64,000 nt of DNA from JAHEJA01 sp965656445 (GCA_965656445.1 CBFHKO010000001.1:1-64000), one strand, 5' to 3'; counted from the first letter of the stretch, positions 16,568-26,553 are shown. Program-made: numbers and translations. The notes: generated from the letters alone by a model not told the origin.

Positions 16568-19303
16568 GTGACCGATACGCCTGAAACCCCAGAGACCGAA
16601 GACGACAACACACCACAGCGACCAGCATACGACGGGCCGACTGTTTCCATCACGAAAGAAATGAAAACATCATACCTCGATTATGCTATGAGCGTGATCG
16701 TGAGCCGTGCTATCCCTGATCTTCGTGATGGGTTGAAACCGGTTCACCGCCGTATTCTCTATGCGATGCATGAAACAGGCAACACGCATGACAAGTCCTA
16801 CCGTAAATCTGCGCGCCCTGTTGGGGACGTCATGGGTAAATATCACCCCCATGGAGACAGCGCGATTTATGATGCCCTCGTGCGGATGGCGCAAGATTTC
16901 TCAATGTCGCTTCCTCTGTTGGATGGGCAAGGAAACTTTGGCTCGATGGATGGCGATAATGCTGCGGCGATGCGCTACACCGAAGTGCGCATGGACAAGC
17001 CGGCTGCGTTCCTATTGGCCGATATCGACAAAGACACGGTTAATTTCCAAGACAACTATGATGGCAAAGATCAGGAGCCAACTGTCCTCCCTGCCCGTTA
17101 TCCCAATATGTTGGTCAACGGTGCTGGTGGTATTGCGGTTGGTATGGCCACAAACATTCCGCCCCATAACTTGGGCGAAGTGATTGATGCCACGCTTGCC
17201 TTGATCGACAATCCAGATTTGACCAGCGAAGATTTGATTGAATACGTTCCTGGTCCAGATTTCCCCACAGGCGCCTTGATGCTGGGTCGTTCTGGTGCGC
17301 GCAAAGCCTATTTAGAAGGCCGTGGCAGCGTGATCATTCGCGCCAAAACCCGTGTCGAAGAAATTCGCAAAGACCGCTATGCGATCGTCATTGATGAAAT
17401 CCCCTATCAAGTGAACAAAGCTTCAATGATCGAAAAGATCGCCGAGCAGGTTCGCGAGAAAAAGATTGAAAACATCGCACATGTTCAGGACGAAAGCGAC
17501 CGCAACGGGGTCCGCGTTGTTGTCGAATTGAAACGCGATGCAACGCCTGATGTGGTCTTGAACCAGCTCTATCGATTTACACCAATGCAGACGTCTTTTG
17601 GCTGTAACATGTTGGCCCTAAATGGTGGTCGTCCGGAACAGCTCACGCTCCGTCGGTTCCTCACTTCGTTCATTGATTTCCGCGAAGAAGTGGTGGCCCG
17701 TCGTACAGCCTATGAATTGCGCAAAGCACGCGAGCGCAGCCATATCCTCTGTGGTTTGGCGGTTGCTGTGTCCAATGTGGACGAAGTTGTCGCAACAATT
17801 CGAAGCTCTGCTGATGCGGCGGATGCCCGTCACAAGCTTATGACACGCCGTTGGCCTGCACATGATATCGTTGAATATATCAAACTGATCGATGATCCGA
17901 CCCATACTGTGAACGAAGACGGCACCTATAACCTGTCTGAAATCCAAGCACGCGCAATTCTTGAATTGCGGCTTCAGCGTTTGACTCAGATTGGCGTCAA
18001 AGAAGTTACCGATGAGCTTCAGGAATTGGCAGGCAAAATTCGCGAATACCTCGATATTCTTGCCTCACGTGAACGGATTATGGAGATCATCACCAATGAG
18101 CTTCGCGAAGTTCGCGAGAATTTCGCAGTTCCCCGTCGCACCGAGATCGTTGACTGGTCTGGTGACATGGATGATGAAGACCTCATTCAACGCGAAGATA
18201 TGGTTGTGACCATCACCTCTGGTGGCTACATCAAACGCACTCCATTGGCCGATTTCCGCGCCCAACGTCGCGGCGGCAAAGGCCTCTCTGGTATGCAAAC
18301 CAAAGACGAAGATGTGGTGACCACCCTCTTTGTGGCCAACACGCATACGCAGCTCTTGTTCTTTACGACCGATGGGATGGCCTACAAGCTCAAGACGTGG
18401 CGGCTTCCTCTTGGGGGGCGCACTGCCAAGGGCAAAGCAATCGTTAACATTCTACCAATCCCGACAGGTGTCTCTATCGCAGCAATTATGCCAGTAGATG
18501 CGCCAGAGGACGATTGGGAAAACCTTCAAGTGATCTTTGCAACATCCGCGGGTGATGTTCGCCGAAATGCCTTGTCTGATTTCACGAACGTGCGCTCAAA
18601 CGGCAAAATCGCGATGGACCTGCCAGAAGGCACCGAATTGGTGAATGTGCGCATCGCGAATGAAGACGACGATGTCATGCTCGTGACCAATTCAGGCCGA
18701 GCCATCCGATTTGCCACAACCGATGTGCGTATCTTTAAGGGGCGCAAATCGACAGGTGTGCGTGGGATCAAGCTGACTGGCGAGGACCGCGTTGTATCCA
18801 TGTCAATCATTCGCCACTTTGACGCAACCTCAGATGAGCGAAGCGCCTATCTCAAAATGCGCCGCGCAGTCGCTGGCATGGTGGATGATGAGACAACGCA
18901 ATCAGACGATGATGAGGTCAATGCCAACGCAACAATTAGCCAAGAACGCTATGCAGATATGTCAGCCGCTGAAAACCTGATCTTGACCATAACGACGGGT
19001 GGGTCAGGCAAGCTTTCCTCAAGCCATGATTACCCTGTGCGCGGTCGCGGCGGTATGGGTGTTGCAGCTATGGACAAAGCCATGCGTGGCGGCGAATTGG
19101 TTGCTAGTTTCCCCGTTGAAATCGAAGATCAGATCATGCTCGCGACGTCGAAAGGCCAATCTATCCGCGTCCCGGTTGAGGGCATCTCTTTCCGCTCTCG
19201 CAGCGCAGGTGGTGTTCGCGTATTTGACACTGGCAAAAATGAAGAAGTCGTCTCAGTTGCCCGCATCGCGGACCAAGGAGATGACGAAGAGACAGAAGAA
19301 TAA
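16568..19303 (+). CDS. gyrA: DNA gyrase subunit A
   Basis: Subunit A of DNA gyrase, the breakage-reunion subunit that introduces negative supercoils. The 911-residue protein begins at GTG. The active-site tyrosine is Y137 in AAMRYTEVR. The quinolone-resistance region reads HPHGDSAIYD with S98 and D102, the residues found in drug-sensitive enzymes. The C-terminal beta-pinwheel begins after about residue 530, with a GyrA box QRRGGKG. The tail is acidic (DDEETEE), as is an insert near residue 780. Monocistronic, with its own terminator-like structure. Confidence 0.98.
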   Translation: MTDTPETPETEDDNTPQRPAYDGPTVSITKEMKTSYLDYAMSVIVSRAIPDLRDGLKPVHRRILYAMHETGNTHDKSYRKSARPVGDVMGKYHPHGDSAIYDALVRMAQDFSMSLPLLDGQGNFGSMDGDNAAAMRYTEVRMDKPAAFLLADIDKDTVNFQDNYDGKDQEPTVLPARYPNMLVNGAGGIAVGMATNIPPHNLGEVIDATLALIDNPDLTSEDLIEYVPGPDFPTGALMLGRSGARKAYLEGRGSVIIRAKTRVEEIRKDRYAIVIDEIPYQVNKASMIEKIAEQVREKKIENIAHVQDESDRNGVRVVVELKRDATPDVVLNQLYRFTPMQTSFGCNMLALNGGRPEQLTLRRFLTSFIDFREEVVARRTAYELRKARERSHILCGLAVAVSNVDEVVATIRSSADAADARHKLMTRRWPAHDIVEYIKLIDDPTHTVNEDGTYNLSEIQARAILELRLQRLTQIGVKEVTDELQELAGKIREYLDILASRERIMEIITNELREVRENFAVPRRTEIVDWSGDMDDEDLIQREDMVVTITSGGYIKRTPLADFRAQRRGGKGLSGMQTKDEDVVTTLFVANTHTQLLFFTTDGMAYKLKTWRLPLGGRTAKGKAIVNILPIPTGVSIAAIMPVDAPEDDWENLQVIFATSAGDVRRNALSDFTNVRSNGKIAMDLPEGTELVNVRIANEDDDVMLVTNSGRAIRFATTDVRIFKGRKSTGVRGIKLTGEDRVVSMSIIRHFDATSDERSAYLKMRRAVAGMVDDETTQSDDDEVNANATISQERYADMSAAENLILTITTGGSGKLSSSHDYPVRGRGGMGVAAMDKAMRGGELVASFPVEIEDQIMLATSKGQSIRVPVEGISFRSRSAGGVRVFDTGKNEEVVSVARIADQGDDEETEE

Positions 19304-19331
19304 GTTAGACCTCTGTCAAATTGACACTGAC

Positions 19332-19383
19332 AAAACCACATTGAGACTGTTTTCACGTAAGAAAATGTTATCAATGTGGTTTT
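19332..19383 (+). terminator. long hairpin terminator after gyrA
   Basis: A 13-base arm AAAACCACATTGA (19332-19344) pairs with TCAATGTGGTTTT (19371-19383), and the loop holds a second stem TTTTC/GAAAA. It continues into a T-rich run, 28 bases after the gyrA stop. Confidence 0.7.
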
Positions 19384-19471
19384 TTCATTTTCGCATGATG
19401 GTGTTTGCAGAAAAAATCCTGATATTTCCATGACTTGAGTGGTATACTTTGTCGGGAAAGGTACCATTATT

Positions 19472-19831
19472 ATGCATATGATCGCTGTCTCGATAGTCCG
19501 ACTGACAAGCGTGTTCTTGGCGTTTGCCCTGAGCGCGTATTTGTTGGAATTTTCTTGGAAACCTTTTGCGGACTTAACTGTCACTCACGGTCATCCAGTG
19601 TACCACAACATACTGGCGTTTTTATTCGCCGGTGTTGGGTGCCTTTTGCTATTTAGTAAGGCCGATGCATTTGTTCCTATTGCCTCTTTAATCTTGGCTG
19701 TCACGCTTGCTTACGAAGCTCTCTTGTTCATGCGTGAGCTTAGGGATATCGAATACATCGCAATCCTGCTCGTCATTTTGAGCACAATCCTGTTGATTAT
19801 TTCCAAAACCTCTATCGACGATACCGTTTAG
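19472..19831 (+). CDS. small membrane protein
   Basis: A 119-residue protein with three or four hydrophobic helices and little else, ending in the polar tail SKTSIDDTV. I do not recognise its family. The ATG at 19472 is preceded by GGAAAGG about 11 bases upstream; a longer frame from 19439 has no such site. Its stop overlaps that of the convergent carboxypeptidase gene by four bases. Genuine expression is likely but unproven. Confidence 0.6.
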   Translation: MHMIAVSIVRLTSVFLAFALSAYLLEFSWKPFADLTVTHGHPVYHNILAFLFAGVGCLLLFSKADAFVPIASLILAVTLAYEALLFMRELRDIEYIAILLVILSTILLIISKTSIDDTV

Positions 19832-21294
19832 GCGAATTTCGATCTGATGTAAGTGATAAACGGTTGAACGCTGGGCGCCTGACCTGTGGCTTGGATCATT
19901 AGGACATCCGCAGGCTTTGAGGCGCCATGCACTTGTAGGTTCTGACACAGCCAATCTGTCGCCGCTTTCGTATCCCCTTGGGCCAAGTTATCCTCTAAAT
20001 TCGGAACGGCTTTTTGCAAGGCCTCATAGAGACAACCAGCATAAACATTGCCCAACGAATATGTCGGGAAATATCCAAACAGGCCTTCGGACCAGTGAAC
20101 ATCTTGCAAGACACCATTGGCAGCGCAATCCACCTCGAACCCGAAATCCGCAGAAAAGCGGTCGTTCCACGCCCCTTCAAGATCAGGTACAGCCAAATCC
20201 CCAAGCATCAAGTCACGCTCTAAGTCAAAGCGCATCATGACATGAAGGTTATACTGTAACTCATCTGATTCCGTGCGGATATATCCGTTTCGAACCGCAT
20301 TCACGGCGGCATAGAACTCTTCTTCGGTTTGAACTCCAATGTCCCCAAAGCGATCTTTGAGTTGACCAAACAACCACCCCGTAAAGGCACGAGAGCGGCC
20401 CAGTTGGTTTTCATAAATGCGGCTTTGGCTTTCGTGGATCCCCATAGAACATCCATGTCCTGCTGGGGTAAAGGCAAAATCATCATGGATATTTTGCTCG
20501 TATGACGCGTGACCCACTTCGTGGATAACGGAATAAATGCAACCCAAAGGCTCTGTTTCATCAACGCGCGTTGTGACACGCACATCAGCGCCGTTGCCTG
20601 AACAAAACGGATGTACGGCCAAATCAATACGGCCGCGCGACATGTCATAACCGAAAGTTTCGGCGATGAACTGACCAAGCTCAAGTTGTTTGTCTTTGGG
20701 AAAATGTCCTTTGATCTCTGGTGCCGCAGGACGCGACAGCACATCCGAGCGCAAGTCCACTAAGGGGCCCCGAAGAGCGTCAAACATTTCAGAAATTGCC
20801 GCAGTCGAATTCCCAGGTTCATAATCCTGCAATAAAGCGTCATAAGCTGACATCTCAGTGCCGTCAGACAAGGCTTGGCCTTCTTGTTGGCGTAAATGGA
20901 CAACCTCGCTTAGGACTGGACCAAAGGCTTGGAAATCATTGTTGGCGCGGCATTTGATCCAGTCTCTATGCGCCTTGGATGTTGTTTTTGCCAAAGCAAC
21001 GGCCAAGTCCTCAGGAACCTTCAGCGTACGCTCATAGTCTTTCGTAATGAGATCGATCATCCGCTGTTGAACGGGTGTCTCCCCTGATCCAGCTGCCGCA
21101 CTTAAAAGGTCCCCCAATTCATTTGAGGTCCGACGCGAATGAAGAAGCTGCTCCATGGCGGCCATTTCTTCTGATCTCTCAGAAATCGCCGCATCCGGCA
21201 TGACCGTTTCTTGATCCCATCCTAACCGTGTCGCGACCTTGGCAAAGGCTTCGGTTTGGCGTTGATAGGCCATCAAACGGTCATATGCAGTCAT
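19828..21294 (-). CDS. M32-family carboxypeptidase (Taq type)
   Basis: Cytoplasmic metallocarboxypeptidase of family M32, removing C-terminal residues from peptides. The 488-residue length is typical. The zinc-binding HEXXH is HEVGH at residues 258-262, with the downstream glutamate in GIHESQSR and the conserved DXRXT-type stretch DVRVTTRVDE just before. It starts 3 bases after ctaA ends, suggesting one transcript. Confidence 0.94.
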   Translation of the reverse strand: MTAYDRLMAYQRQTEAFAKVATRLGWDQETVMPDAAISERSEEMAAMEQLLHSRRTSNELGDLLSAAAGSGETPVQQRMIDLITKDYERTLKVPEDLAVALAKTTSKAHRDWIKCRANNDFQAFGPVLSEVVHLRQQEGQALSDGTEMSAYDALLQDYEPGNSTAAISEMFDALRGPLVDLRSDVLSRPAAPEIKGHFPKDKQLELGQFIAETFGYDMSRGRIDLAVHPFCSGNGADVRVTTRVDETEPLGCIYSVIHEVGHASYEQNIHDDFAFTPAGHGCSMGIHESQSRIYENQLGRSRAFTGWLFGQLKDRFGDIGVQTEEEFYAAVNAVRNGYIRTESDELQYNLHVMMRFDLERDLMLGDLAVPDLEGAWNDRFSADFGFEVDCAANGVLQDVHWSEGLFGYFPTYSLGNVYAGCLYEALQKAVPNLEDNLAQGDTKAATDWLCQNLQVHGASKPADVLMIQATGQAPSVQPFITYIRSKFA

Positions 21295-21297
21295 GGT

Positions 21298-22443
21298 TTA
21301 TCCTCTAATAGATTGGGCCGGTGGATAGCCGGCCATAAAGCGCGCACGCAGGATCAAGACCCATGTTAGCACAGCTCCGATTTGATGGATAATGGCAATT
21401 TGCCAAGGCGCTGAATACATAACCGTCACAATGCCCAAAATCATTTGCACAATGATCATCAGCATGACCGCGTTATAGGCTGTGCGAATTTGGCTATTGC
21501 CAGACTGACGCGAGCGACGCCACACAACGATGGCAAAAATGAACAGCGCATATCCAACCATACGGTGCATGAACTGAACTAGCCCGTCATCTTCAAAGAA
21601 GTTGCGCCACCACGGATCAAGCGCAAAGAGATCGGGCGGGAGAAATCCACCTGCCATCAGAGGCCAATCCACATAATTGCGCCCCGCATCAATGCCGGCG
21701 ACCAATGCACCGATTAGGATTTGCAAGAATGTGAAATGCAGCAATCCTGTTGAAATTTTGAACAGTTTGGTTTCGCGCATGCGCCGCTCCTGAAGCAAGT
21801 CTTTTTCAGACTGTCCCAAGAGGAACACAAACCATGAAATATAGCCCAGAATGACGAAAGCGAGACCTAGATGCGTAGCCAAACGATAGCTGGCCACATC
21901 CAACATAGACCCTTCTAATCCGCTGGACACCATCCACCAGCCAACAGCCCCCTGAAGCCCACCAAGCGCCCCAAGGAACAGCAAACGCCCAGTCCACCCT
22001 GTCGGAATATTCTTTGTGACCAAAAACCCAAGGAACCCAACGGCCCAAACAAGGCCAATCACGCGCCCGAGCTGACGATGTCCCCATTCCCACCAATAGA
22101 TAACTTTGAACTCAGCAAGGGACATTCCCTTGTTCTGAAGCTGATACTCAGGGATTTGTTTGTATTTCTCAAACTCACTTTGCCAGGTTTCGGCATTCAG
22201 AGGTGGCACGGATCCCGTCACCGGTTTCCATTCAGTGATCGATAACCCACTATCAGTCAAACGGGTCAATCCGCCAACTGCGATCATGATCGTGACCAAA
22301 GCGAAGATCACCATCAGCCACGCGCGAATACCACGCCGCGCACCAAGGTTGCGGCCCTGATCAATAACGCCACCCTGTGGCGTGTCTTCATGCGGCCGAG
22401 TGTCGGATGGAACGTCTTCGAAAATGGATCGTTTCGTGCTCAT
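21298..22443 (-). CDS. ctaA: Heme A synthase (COX15/CtaA)
   Basis: Membrane enzyme that oxidises heme O to heme A for cytochrome aa3 oxidase. The 381-residue protein has eight predicted transmembrane helices and paired haem-ligand histidines (for example WGHRQLGRVIG and MHRMVGYALF), the type II alphaproteobacterial and mitochondrial COX15 layout. The N-terminal 35 residues are hydrophilic. It is followed closely by the M32 peptidase gene. Confidence 0.95.
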   Translation of the reverse strand: MSTKRSIFEDVPSDTRPHEDTPQGGVIDQGRNLGARRGIRAWLMVIFALVTIMIAVGGLTRLTDSGLSITEWKPVTGSVPPLNAETWQSEFEKYKQIPEYQLQNKGMSLAEFKVIYWWEWGHRQLGRVIGLVWAVGFLGFLVTKNIPTGWTGRLLFLGALGGLQGAVGWWMVSSGLEGSMLDVASYRLATHLGLAFVILGYISWFVFLLGQSEKDLLQERRMRETKLFKISTGLLHFTFLQILIGALVAGIDAGRNYVDWPLMAGGFLPPDLFALDPWWRNFFEDDGLVQFMHRMVGYALFIFAIVVWRRSRQSGNSQIRTAYNAVMLMIIVQMILGIVTVMYSAPWQIAIIHQIGAVLTWVLILRARFMAGYPPAQSIRG

Positions 22444-22499
22444 GATTTAGCCTCTGTTTGTTTGTGCTAAGTCTAGGGTGGAACCCGACCCCTTTCAAG

Positions 22500-23246
22500 C
22501 TATCCCCCCCCACTTTTCCAGCGCACCATTTGACGCAGGATACCATGGAAGGTTTGAACATCCGCGCGTGTCATTGGCATACGGGACCAGAGGTTGCGCA
22601 AATTGGTTTTCATCAAGGGCGCTTTATGCTCCGGGAAAAAGAACCCAGCCTCATCAAGACGTTGCTCGTAATGATCAGCAAGCTTTTCCACTTCAATCCC
22701 TTCGGCCCATTCAGTTTTGCCCATATCCATGCGCATATGCTCAATCTCACTTGAGGCGCGTTTCCATTCATAAGCTGTCAACAACACGCATTGTGCGAGG
22801 TTGAGGGATGGGAACTCTGGGTTTACGGGCACCGAGATGATTGCATTGGCTTGGGCCACATCATCATTTTCCAATCCGGCCCGCTCAGGTCCAAACATCA
22901 CCGCAACTTTTTCACCCGCTGCAATTTTCTGGGCCGCAAGGGTCATTGCCTCTTCGGGGGAATAGACGGGCTTGGTTAATCCGCGCACGCGCGCTGTGGT
23001 CGCAAACACGAAATGGCGATCCGCAATCGCCTCTCCGACAGTTTCAAAATGCCCCGCCTCATCCAAAAGCCGCCCTGCACCACTGGCCATGGCAACGGCC
23101 TTTTGGCTCGGCCACCCATCGCGTGGCTTGACGACGCGCATGCGATCCAATCCAAAATTCCACATAGCGCGCGCTGCCGCACCTATGTTTTCGCCCATTT
23201 GAGGATGCACAAGGATCATTGAGGGATGTTGGGGTGTCTCTGTCAT
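22500..23246 (-). CDS. TrmJ-like tRNA 2'-O-methyltransferase
   Basis: SPOUT-class (TrmH-like) RNA methyltransferase of 248 residues, most like TrmJ, which methylates the ribose at position 32 of tRNA using S-adenosylmethionine. The N-terminal HPQMGENIGAAARAM (motif 1), FGPERAGLENDDV (motif 2) and LNLAQCVLL (motif 3) form the trefoil-knot cofactor site. The C-terminal helices after residue 170 match the TrmJ extension. It stands alone, divergent from the ThiE-like gene. Confidence 0.9.
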   Translation of the reverse strand: MTETPQHPSMILVHPQMGENIGAAARAMWNFGLDRMRVVKPRDGWPSQKAVAMASGAGRLLDEAGHFETVGEAIADRHFVFATTARVRGLTKPVYSPEEAMTLAAQKIAAGEKVAVMFGPERAGLENDDVAQANAIISVPVNPEFPSLNLAQCVLLTAYEWKRASSEIEHMRMDMGKTEWAEGIEVEKLADHYEQRLDEAGFFFPEHKAPLMKTNLRNLWSRMPMTRADVQTFHGILRQMVRWKSGGG

Positions 23247-23403
23247 TTGGGAACCATTGTTTTTATCAACAAGAGCGATCTAAGCCAATTTTCCCCAAGT
23301 TACAACGCCCCTGCCTCACCCGTCGAATTCCACTAAATCCCCATAGCCAAGACAGGAAATCCAGTTTATGAACAACACTATCGCTGAGTAAAGGATAACA
23401 GAC

Positions 23404-24024
23404 ATGGCCGATCAAGAGCTTCCACAGATCTACCTTATAACGCCCCCTGAGTTTGAACTTAGCCAATATCCCGATCAGCTTGCCTCTGTATTAGACGCCC
23501 ATGATGTCGCCTGCGTCCGCATGGCTTTGACCACGCGCGACGAGGCGCGTTTGTCGAAATCTGCGGATGCCTTGCGCGAAGTCTGCCATGCGCGCGACGT
23601 TGCAATTGTGATTGATAGCCATATCCTTTTGGTCGAAAAACTGGGGCTAGACGGTGTGCATTTGCCCGATGGATCGCGCAATGTGCGCAAAACCCGCAAA
23701 GAGCTTGGCGATGATGCAATTGTCGGCGCCTTTTGTTCGGCCTCGCGGCATGATGGCATGGGCGCTGGCGAAGCAGGATCAGATTACGTCAGCTTTGGCC
23801 CGATCTCGGGCGGCAACTTGGGCGATGGGCAATTGGCCGAACATGAGCTGTTTGACTGGTGGAGCAAGATGATTGAGGTTCCAATCGTTGCCGAAGGTGG
23901 GCTCACCCCCGAATTGATCCGCCAATTCACCCCCGTCACCGATTTCTTTGCCTTTCAAGACGAAGTTTGGGGCAAGGACGCTCCGAGCCAAGCCTTGAGC
24001 GACCTTATTGCGGCAATGACCTAA
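23404..24024 (+). CDS. ThiE/TenI-family thiamine phosphate synthase-like protein
   Basis: A 206-residue TIM-barrel protein of the thiamine phosphate synthase family. It retains the DGVHLPDG motif and the phosphate-binding turn near VAEGGLTPE. The usual pyrophosphate-binding residues are less clear, so it could be a bona fide ThiE or a TenI-like relative; no other thiamine gene or TPP riboswitch was seen nearby. Its stop overlaps that of the convergent olsA gene by four bases. Confidence 0.8.
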   Translation: MADQELPQIYLITPPEFELSQYPDQLASVLDAHDVACVRMALTTRDEARLSKSADALREVCHARDVAIVIDSHILLVEKLGLDGVHLPDGSRNVRKTRKELGDDAIVGAFCSASRHDGMGAGEAGSDYVSFGPISGGNLGDGQLAEHELFDWWSKMIEVPIVAEGGLTPELIRQFTPVTDFFAFQDEVWGKDAPSQALSDLIAAMT

Positions 24025-24854
24025 TCGGCATGATGCGTCAGGCTATGCTTGGCGCGCACATCTTGTTCTAGGGCGGCGGCCAGGGTCTTGCGATCATCAA
24101 AATCCACAACAGCTTTGGGAGGTTGAAACACAACCTCAATCGCCCCTTGGCGCACCGTTGACAGGGTCGCCAACAAATGGGTTCCAAAATCCATATCCCC
24201 CCACCATCCATAATAGCGCGCATCCGCGCCTTTGGGTGCGTGATAGAGAACCGTCACGGGTTGGATATACATATCTTGGCGTAAATTTTCATCAAAGAAC
24301 GCCGCAAAAAGTGTTGATTTAAAAGGCAAAACGCGAATTGCATCTGTGGACGTCCCCTCAGGGAAAAACAACAGTTTGTGACCCAAATTCAAGCGCTCTT
24401 CAAAGACGGTTTTCTGCCGTTTGGCATCCCGAGGGTCCCGTCGAATAAACACTGTCCCTGTCGCCAAAGCCAACCAACCAATCCCTGGCCAACTTGCAAC
24501 CTCAGATTTAGAAACAAAATAAATACGCTGGCACGCATTGAGTGAAAAGATATCCAGCCATGAAGAATGATTGGCAACGATGGCGCCCTTTTGGGTCATA
24601 GGACGCCCAATAACGCTATATTTGATCCCCATGATCACAAAGGCCAAACGGCACACGGCCTGAGTAATAAATGGCGTCACAGGACGGTTTTGCCCACACA
24701 GAGGACGCTCGATCAAGCGGCAGGTCAAATGAACCAACAGCCCACCAAAGACAACAATCGCCAAAGGGACTGTACGTAGAATGACCAAGACCCACCCAAA
24801 TAAAGAGATGTCTTTAATCTCTTTGACCGCTGGTTCCGTTTGCCAATCACTCAT
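24021..24854 (-). CDS. olsA: OlsA-type lyso-ornithine lipid acyltransferase
   Basis: PlsC-family acyltransferase of 277 residues. It carries an N-terminal membrane segment (LVILRTVPLAIVVFGGLLV), the HX4D catalytic motif in NHSSWLD and the FPEGTSTD motif. Because it is coupled by an ATGA overlap to the OlsB gene, it most likely adds the second acyl chain to lyso-ornithine lipid, a phosphorus-free membrane lipid. A general 1-acylglycerol-3-phosphate acyltransferase is the alternative. The ATG at 24854 was chosen because of that overlap. Confidence 0.88.
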   Translation of the reverse strand: MSDWQTEPAVKEIKDISLFGWVLVILRTVPLAIVVFGGLLVHLTCRLIERPLCGQNRPVTPFITQAVCRLAFVIMGIKYSVIGRPMTQKGAIVANHSSWLDIFSLNACQRIYFVSKSEVASWPGIGWLALATGTVFIRRDPRDAKRQKTVFEERLNLGHKLLFFPEGTSTDAIRVLPFKSTLFAAFFDENLRQDMYIQPVTVLYHAPKGADARYYGWWGDMDFGTHLLATLSTVRQGAIEVVFQPPKAVVDFDDRKTLAAALEQDVRAKHSLTHHAD

Positions 24855-25630
24855 GATGCGTCTCTTTTTGCATAGATATTTTTCTGACGCGCGTTCATTT
24901 TTTGCGTATCCATAACCAAACAAACGTCCGTCGTGTTAAAGGCATGATCCACAAACGCGCCTTCACCGACACATCCGCCCAAACGTAAATAGGCCTTGAT
25001 CAAAGCTGGAATCGCCAACATAGCTTCGCGGGCATCCAGTGTTTCAGAATCCATAATATCCATATCACGCGCATGCGGTGGTTTTGCCTTTACCCGTAAC
25101 TCTTCGGGTGCCAGATGACGGTTATGCAAAAGGGTCAAAGGCCCAGCTAAGGCCTCAATATCCGTGCCATGAAAGCTTGCAACGCCGAATAATATCTCAA
25201 TGTCACGTCCGATGACATAATCCGCCAGCCCTTGCCAAAGATGGAACATCGCCGTTCCGCCACGATAGTCTGGGTGCAAACACGACCGGCCCAGCTCTAG
25301 CAATTTGCGCCCCGAGGTTTTCAATGGGGTTAGGTCGTATTCATCTTCAGAATAAAACTGACCGATCTCTGCAGCGCGCGCATCACTCAACACGCGATAG
25401 ACCCCCACAACCTGATGCAAGGCATCCAGAGGGCGCGATTTATCGATCAGGATCAAATGGTCGCAATATGCATCAAAGCGATCTGTCTCAAGCTGTCGAT
25501 CATGATCCAACAGATCCCCATCGCTCCCCAACTCTTGAACAAACACCTGATAGCGCAAATGTTGAGCGCCCAAAACTTCGTCTTGGGTCGTTGCAAGTTT
25601 AACAACAAATTCTGGCTGTTGGGCGGTCAT
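24851..25630 (-). CDS. olsB: OlsB L-ornithine N-acyltransferase
   Basis: GNAT-fold acyltransferase of 259 residues that transfers a 3-hydroxyacyl group from acyl carrier protein to ornithine, the first step of ornithine lipid synthesis. The N-terminal region (AQHLRYQVFVQELG) and ELGRSCLHPDYRGG are characteristic. It precedes olsA and overlaps it by four bases, so the two work as one unit. Ornithine lipids often replace phospholipids under phosphate limitation; no Pho-box search was done. Confidence 0.9.
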   Translation of the reverse strand: MTAQQPEFVVKLATTQDEVLGAQHLRYQVFVQELGSDGDLLDHDRQLETDRFDAYCDHLILIDKSRPLDALHQVVGVYRVLSDARAAEIGQFYSEDEYDLTPLKTSGRKLLELGRSCLHPDYRGGTAMFHLWQGLADYVIGRDIEILFGVASFHGTDIEALAGPLTLLHNRHLAPEELRVKAKPPHARDMDIMDSETLDAREAMLAIPALIKAYLRLGGCVGEGAFVDHAFNTTDVCLVMDTQKMNARQKNIYAKRDAS

Positions 25631-25713
25631 ATTAAGTCTCTAATCAGTTAGGGAGTGTTTAGGCTGTCACAAAGTCATATTCAAGCCGTCACATTTTAAG
25701 ACAGAAATGACAC

Positions 25714-25739
25714 AATTACCTCAATAGGATTAGGTAATT
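25714..25739. terminator. hairpin between DUF3553 gene and olsB
   Basis: AATTACCT pairs perfectly with AGGTAATT across a 10-base loop, 8 bases beyond the DUF3553 stop. The stem is AT-rich; a TTTCTTT run follows only in the plus direction. It may end the short upstream transcript before olsB. Confidence 0.45.
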
Positions 25740-25746
25740 TTCTTTG

Positions 25747-25935
25747 CTATTCAATATCATAGACGGGATCAAGAGCAATCAAAGTGCTATCAATGACGAC
25801 TTTACCCATTTCTTGGAAATTTACAGTTAGTTTACCATTTATGCGCGATTGTACTTGTCCAACGCCCCAATCCTCTTGGGTTGGATGTCGCACCAGCATG
25901 CCTGGTTCTAGAAACATGTTTAAATCTTCGCTCAC
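25747..25935 (-). CDS. DUF3553-domain protein
   Basis: A 62-residue protein of the DUF3553 family with the hallmark PGMLVRHPTQEDWGVGQVQS, an SH3-like small barrel similar to the CarD/UvrD-tail modules that contact RNA polymerase or helicases; the exact function is unknown. The start is GTG preceded by a strong AAAGGAG. It is divergent from chpT, 24 bases away. Confidence 0.88.
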   Translation of the reverse strand: MSEDLNMFLEPGMLVRHPTQEDWGVGQVQSRINGKLTVNFQEMGKVVIDSTLIALDPVYDIE

Positions 25936-25959
25936 TGCGGATCTCCTTTAGGGATTGTT

Positions 25960-26553
25960 ATGTCGCATACTCATTCAAATTTAGCCACCCTTATTGGGTC
26001 GCGTATCTGTCACGATTTAATTAGCCCGATTGGAGCCATTCACAATGGGCTTGAGCTTCTTGAGCTGTCAGGTGGGATGTCGCAAACCCCTGAAATGCAG
26101 CTTATTGTCGAAAGCTGTGCAAATGCACGCGCACGGGTTACGTTTTTCCAACTGGCCTTTGGCATGTCGCAAGGCGCGCAAACCGTGTCACATCGCATGC
26201 TGAGTGACATGGTAACGCCAGTGTTTTCTGATCGAATAAAAGTGAAGTTTTCGGATCATGGCCCTATTGATCGATCACGTGCGCAAGCAGTTCTTTTGGC
26301 GCTCTTATGCATAGAAAGCGCACTCCCACGCGGTGGCATAATCGACATTGACCTTTCAGGTCAGATGACAACACTCATGGCCAACGCAAGCACGATTGAA
26401 TGGGACGCGTCCCTGTGGTCTCTCTTGACGCAAAATCCACCAGAATGCTCTGTTGCCCCGTCCCAGGTTCAATTCCAGCTTTTGGCTGACTTAACGGATC
26501 CTGAACGACGTGCGATCAACCACTCGGATACGTCTCTGACGCTTAGCTTCTAA
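25960..26553 (+). CDS. chpT: ChpT-type histidine phosphotransferase
   Basis: Dimeric histidine phosphotransferase of 197 residues that in alphaproteobacteria relays phosphate from the CckA kinase to CtrA, controlling cell cycle, motility and gene transfer agent expression. The phospho-accepting histidine lies in RICHDLISPIGAIHNGLELL near residue 19. The C-terminal half resembles a degenerate kinase ATPase domain. No cckA or ctrA is in the window. Its 3' end overlaps the convergent proA gene by 11 bases. Confidence 0.88.
   Translation: MSHTHSNLATLIGSRICHDLISPIGAIHNGLELLELSGGMSQTPEMQLIVESCANARARVTFFQLAFGMSQGAQTVSHRMLSDMVTPVFSDRIKVKFSDHGPIDRSRAQAVLLALLCIESALPRGGIIDIDLSGQMTTLMANASTIEWDASLWSLLTQNPPECSVAPSQVQFQLLADLTDPERRAINHSDTSLTLSF

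Noticed and set aside
16835..16876. Quinolone-resistance mutation in gyrA
   Set aside because: The region reads HPHGDSAIYD with the sensitive Ser and Asp residues.
23247..23403. TPP riboswitch ahead of the ThiE-like gene
   Set aside because: The leader holds CTGAG by chance, but the paired THI-box elements and helices are missing.
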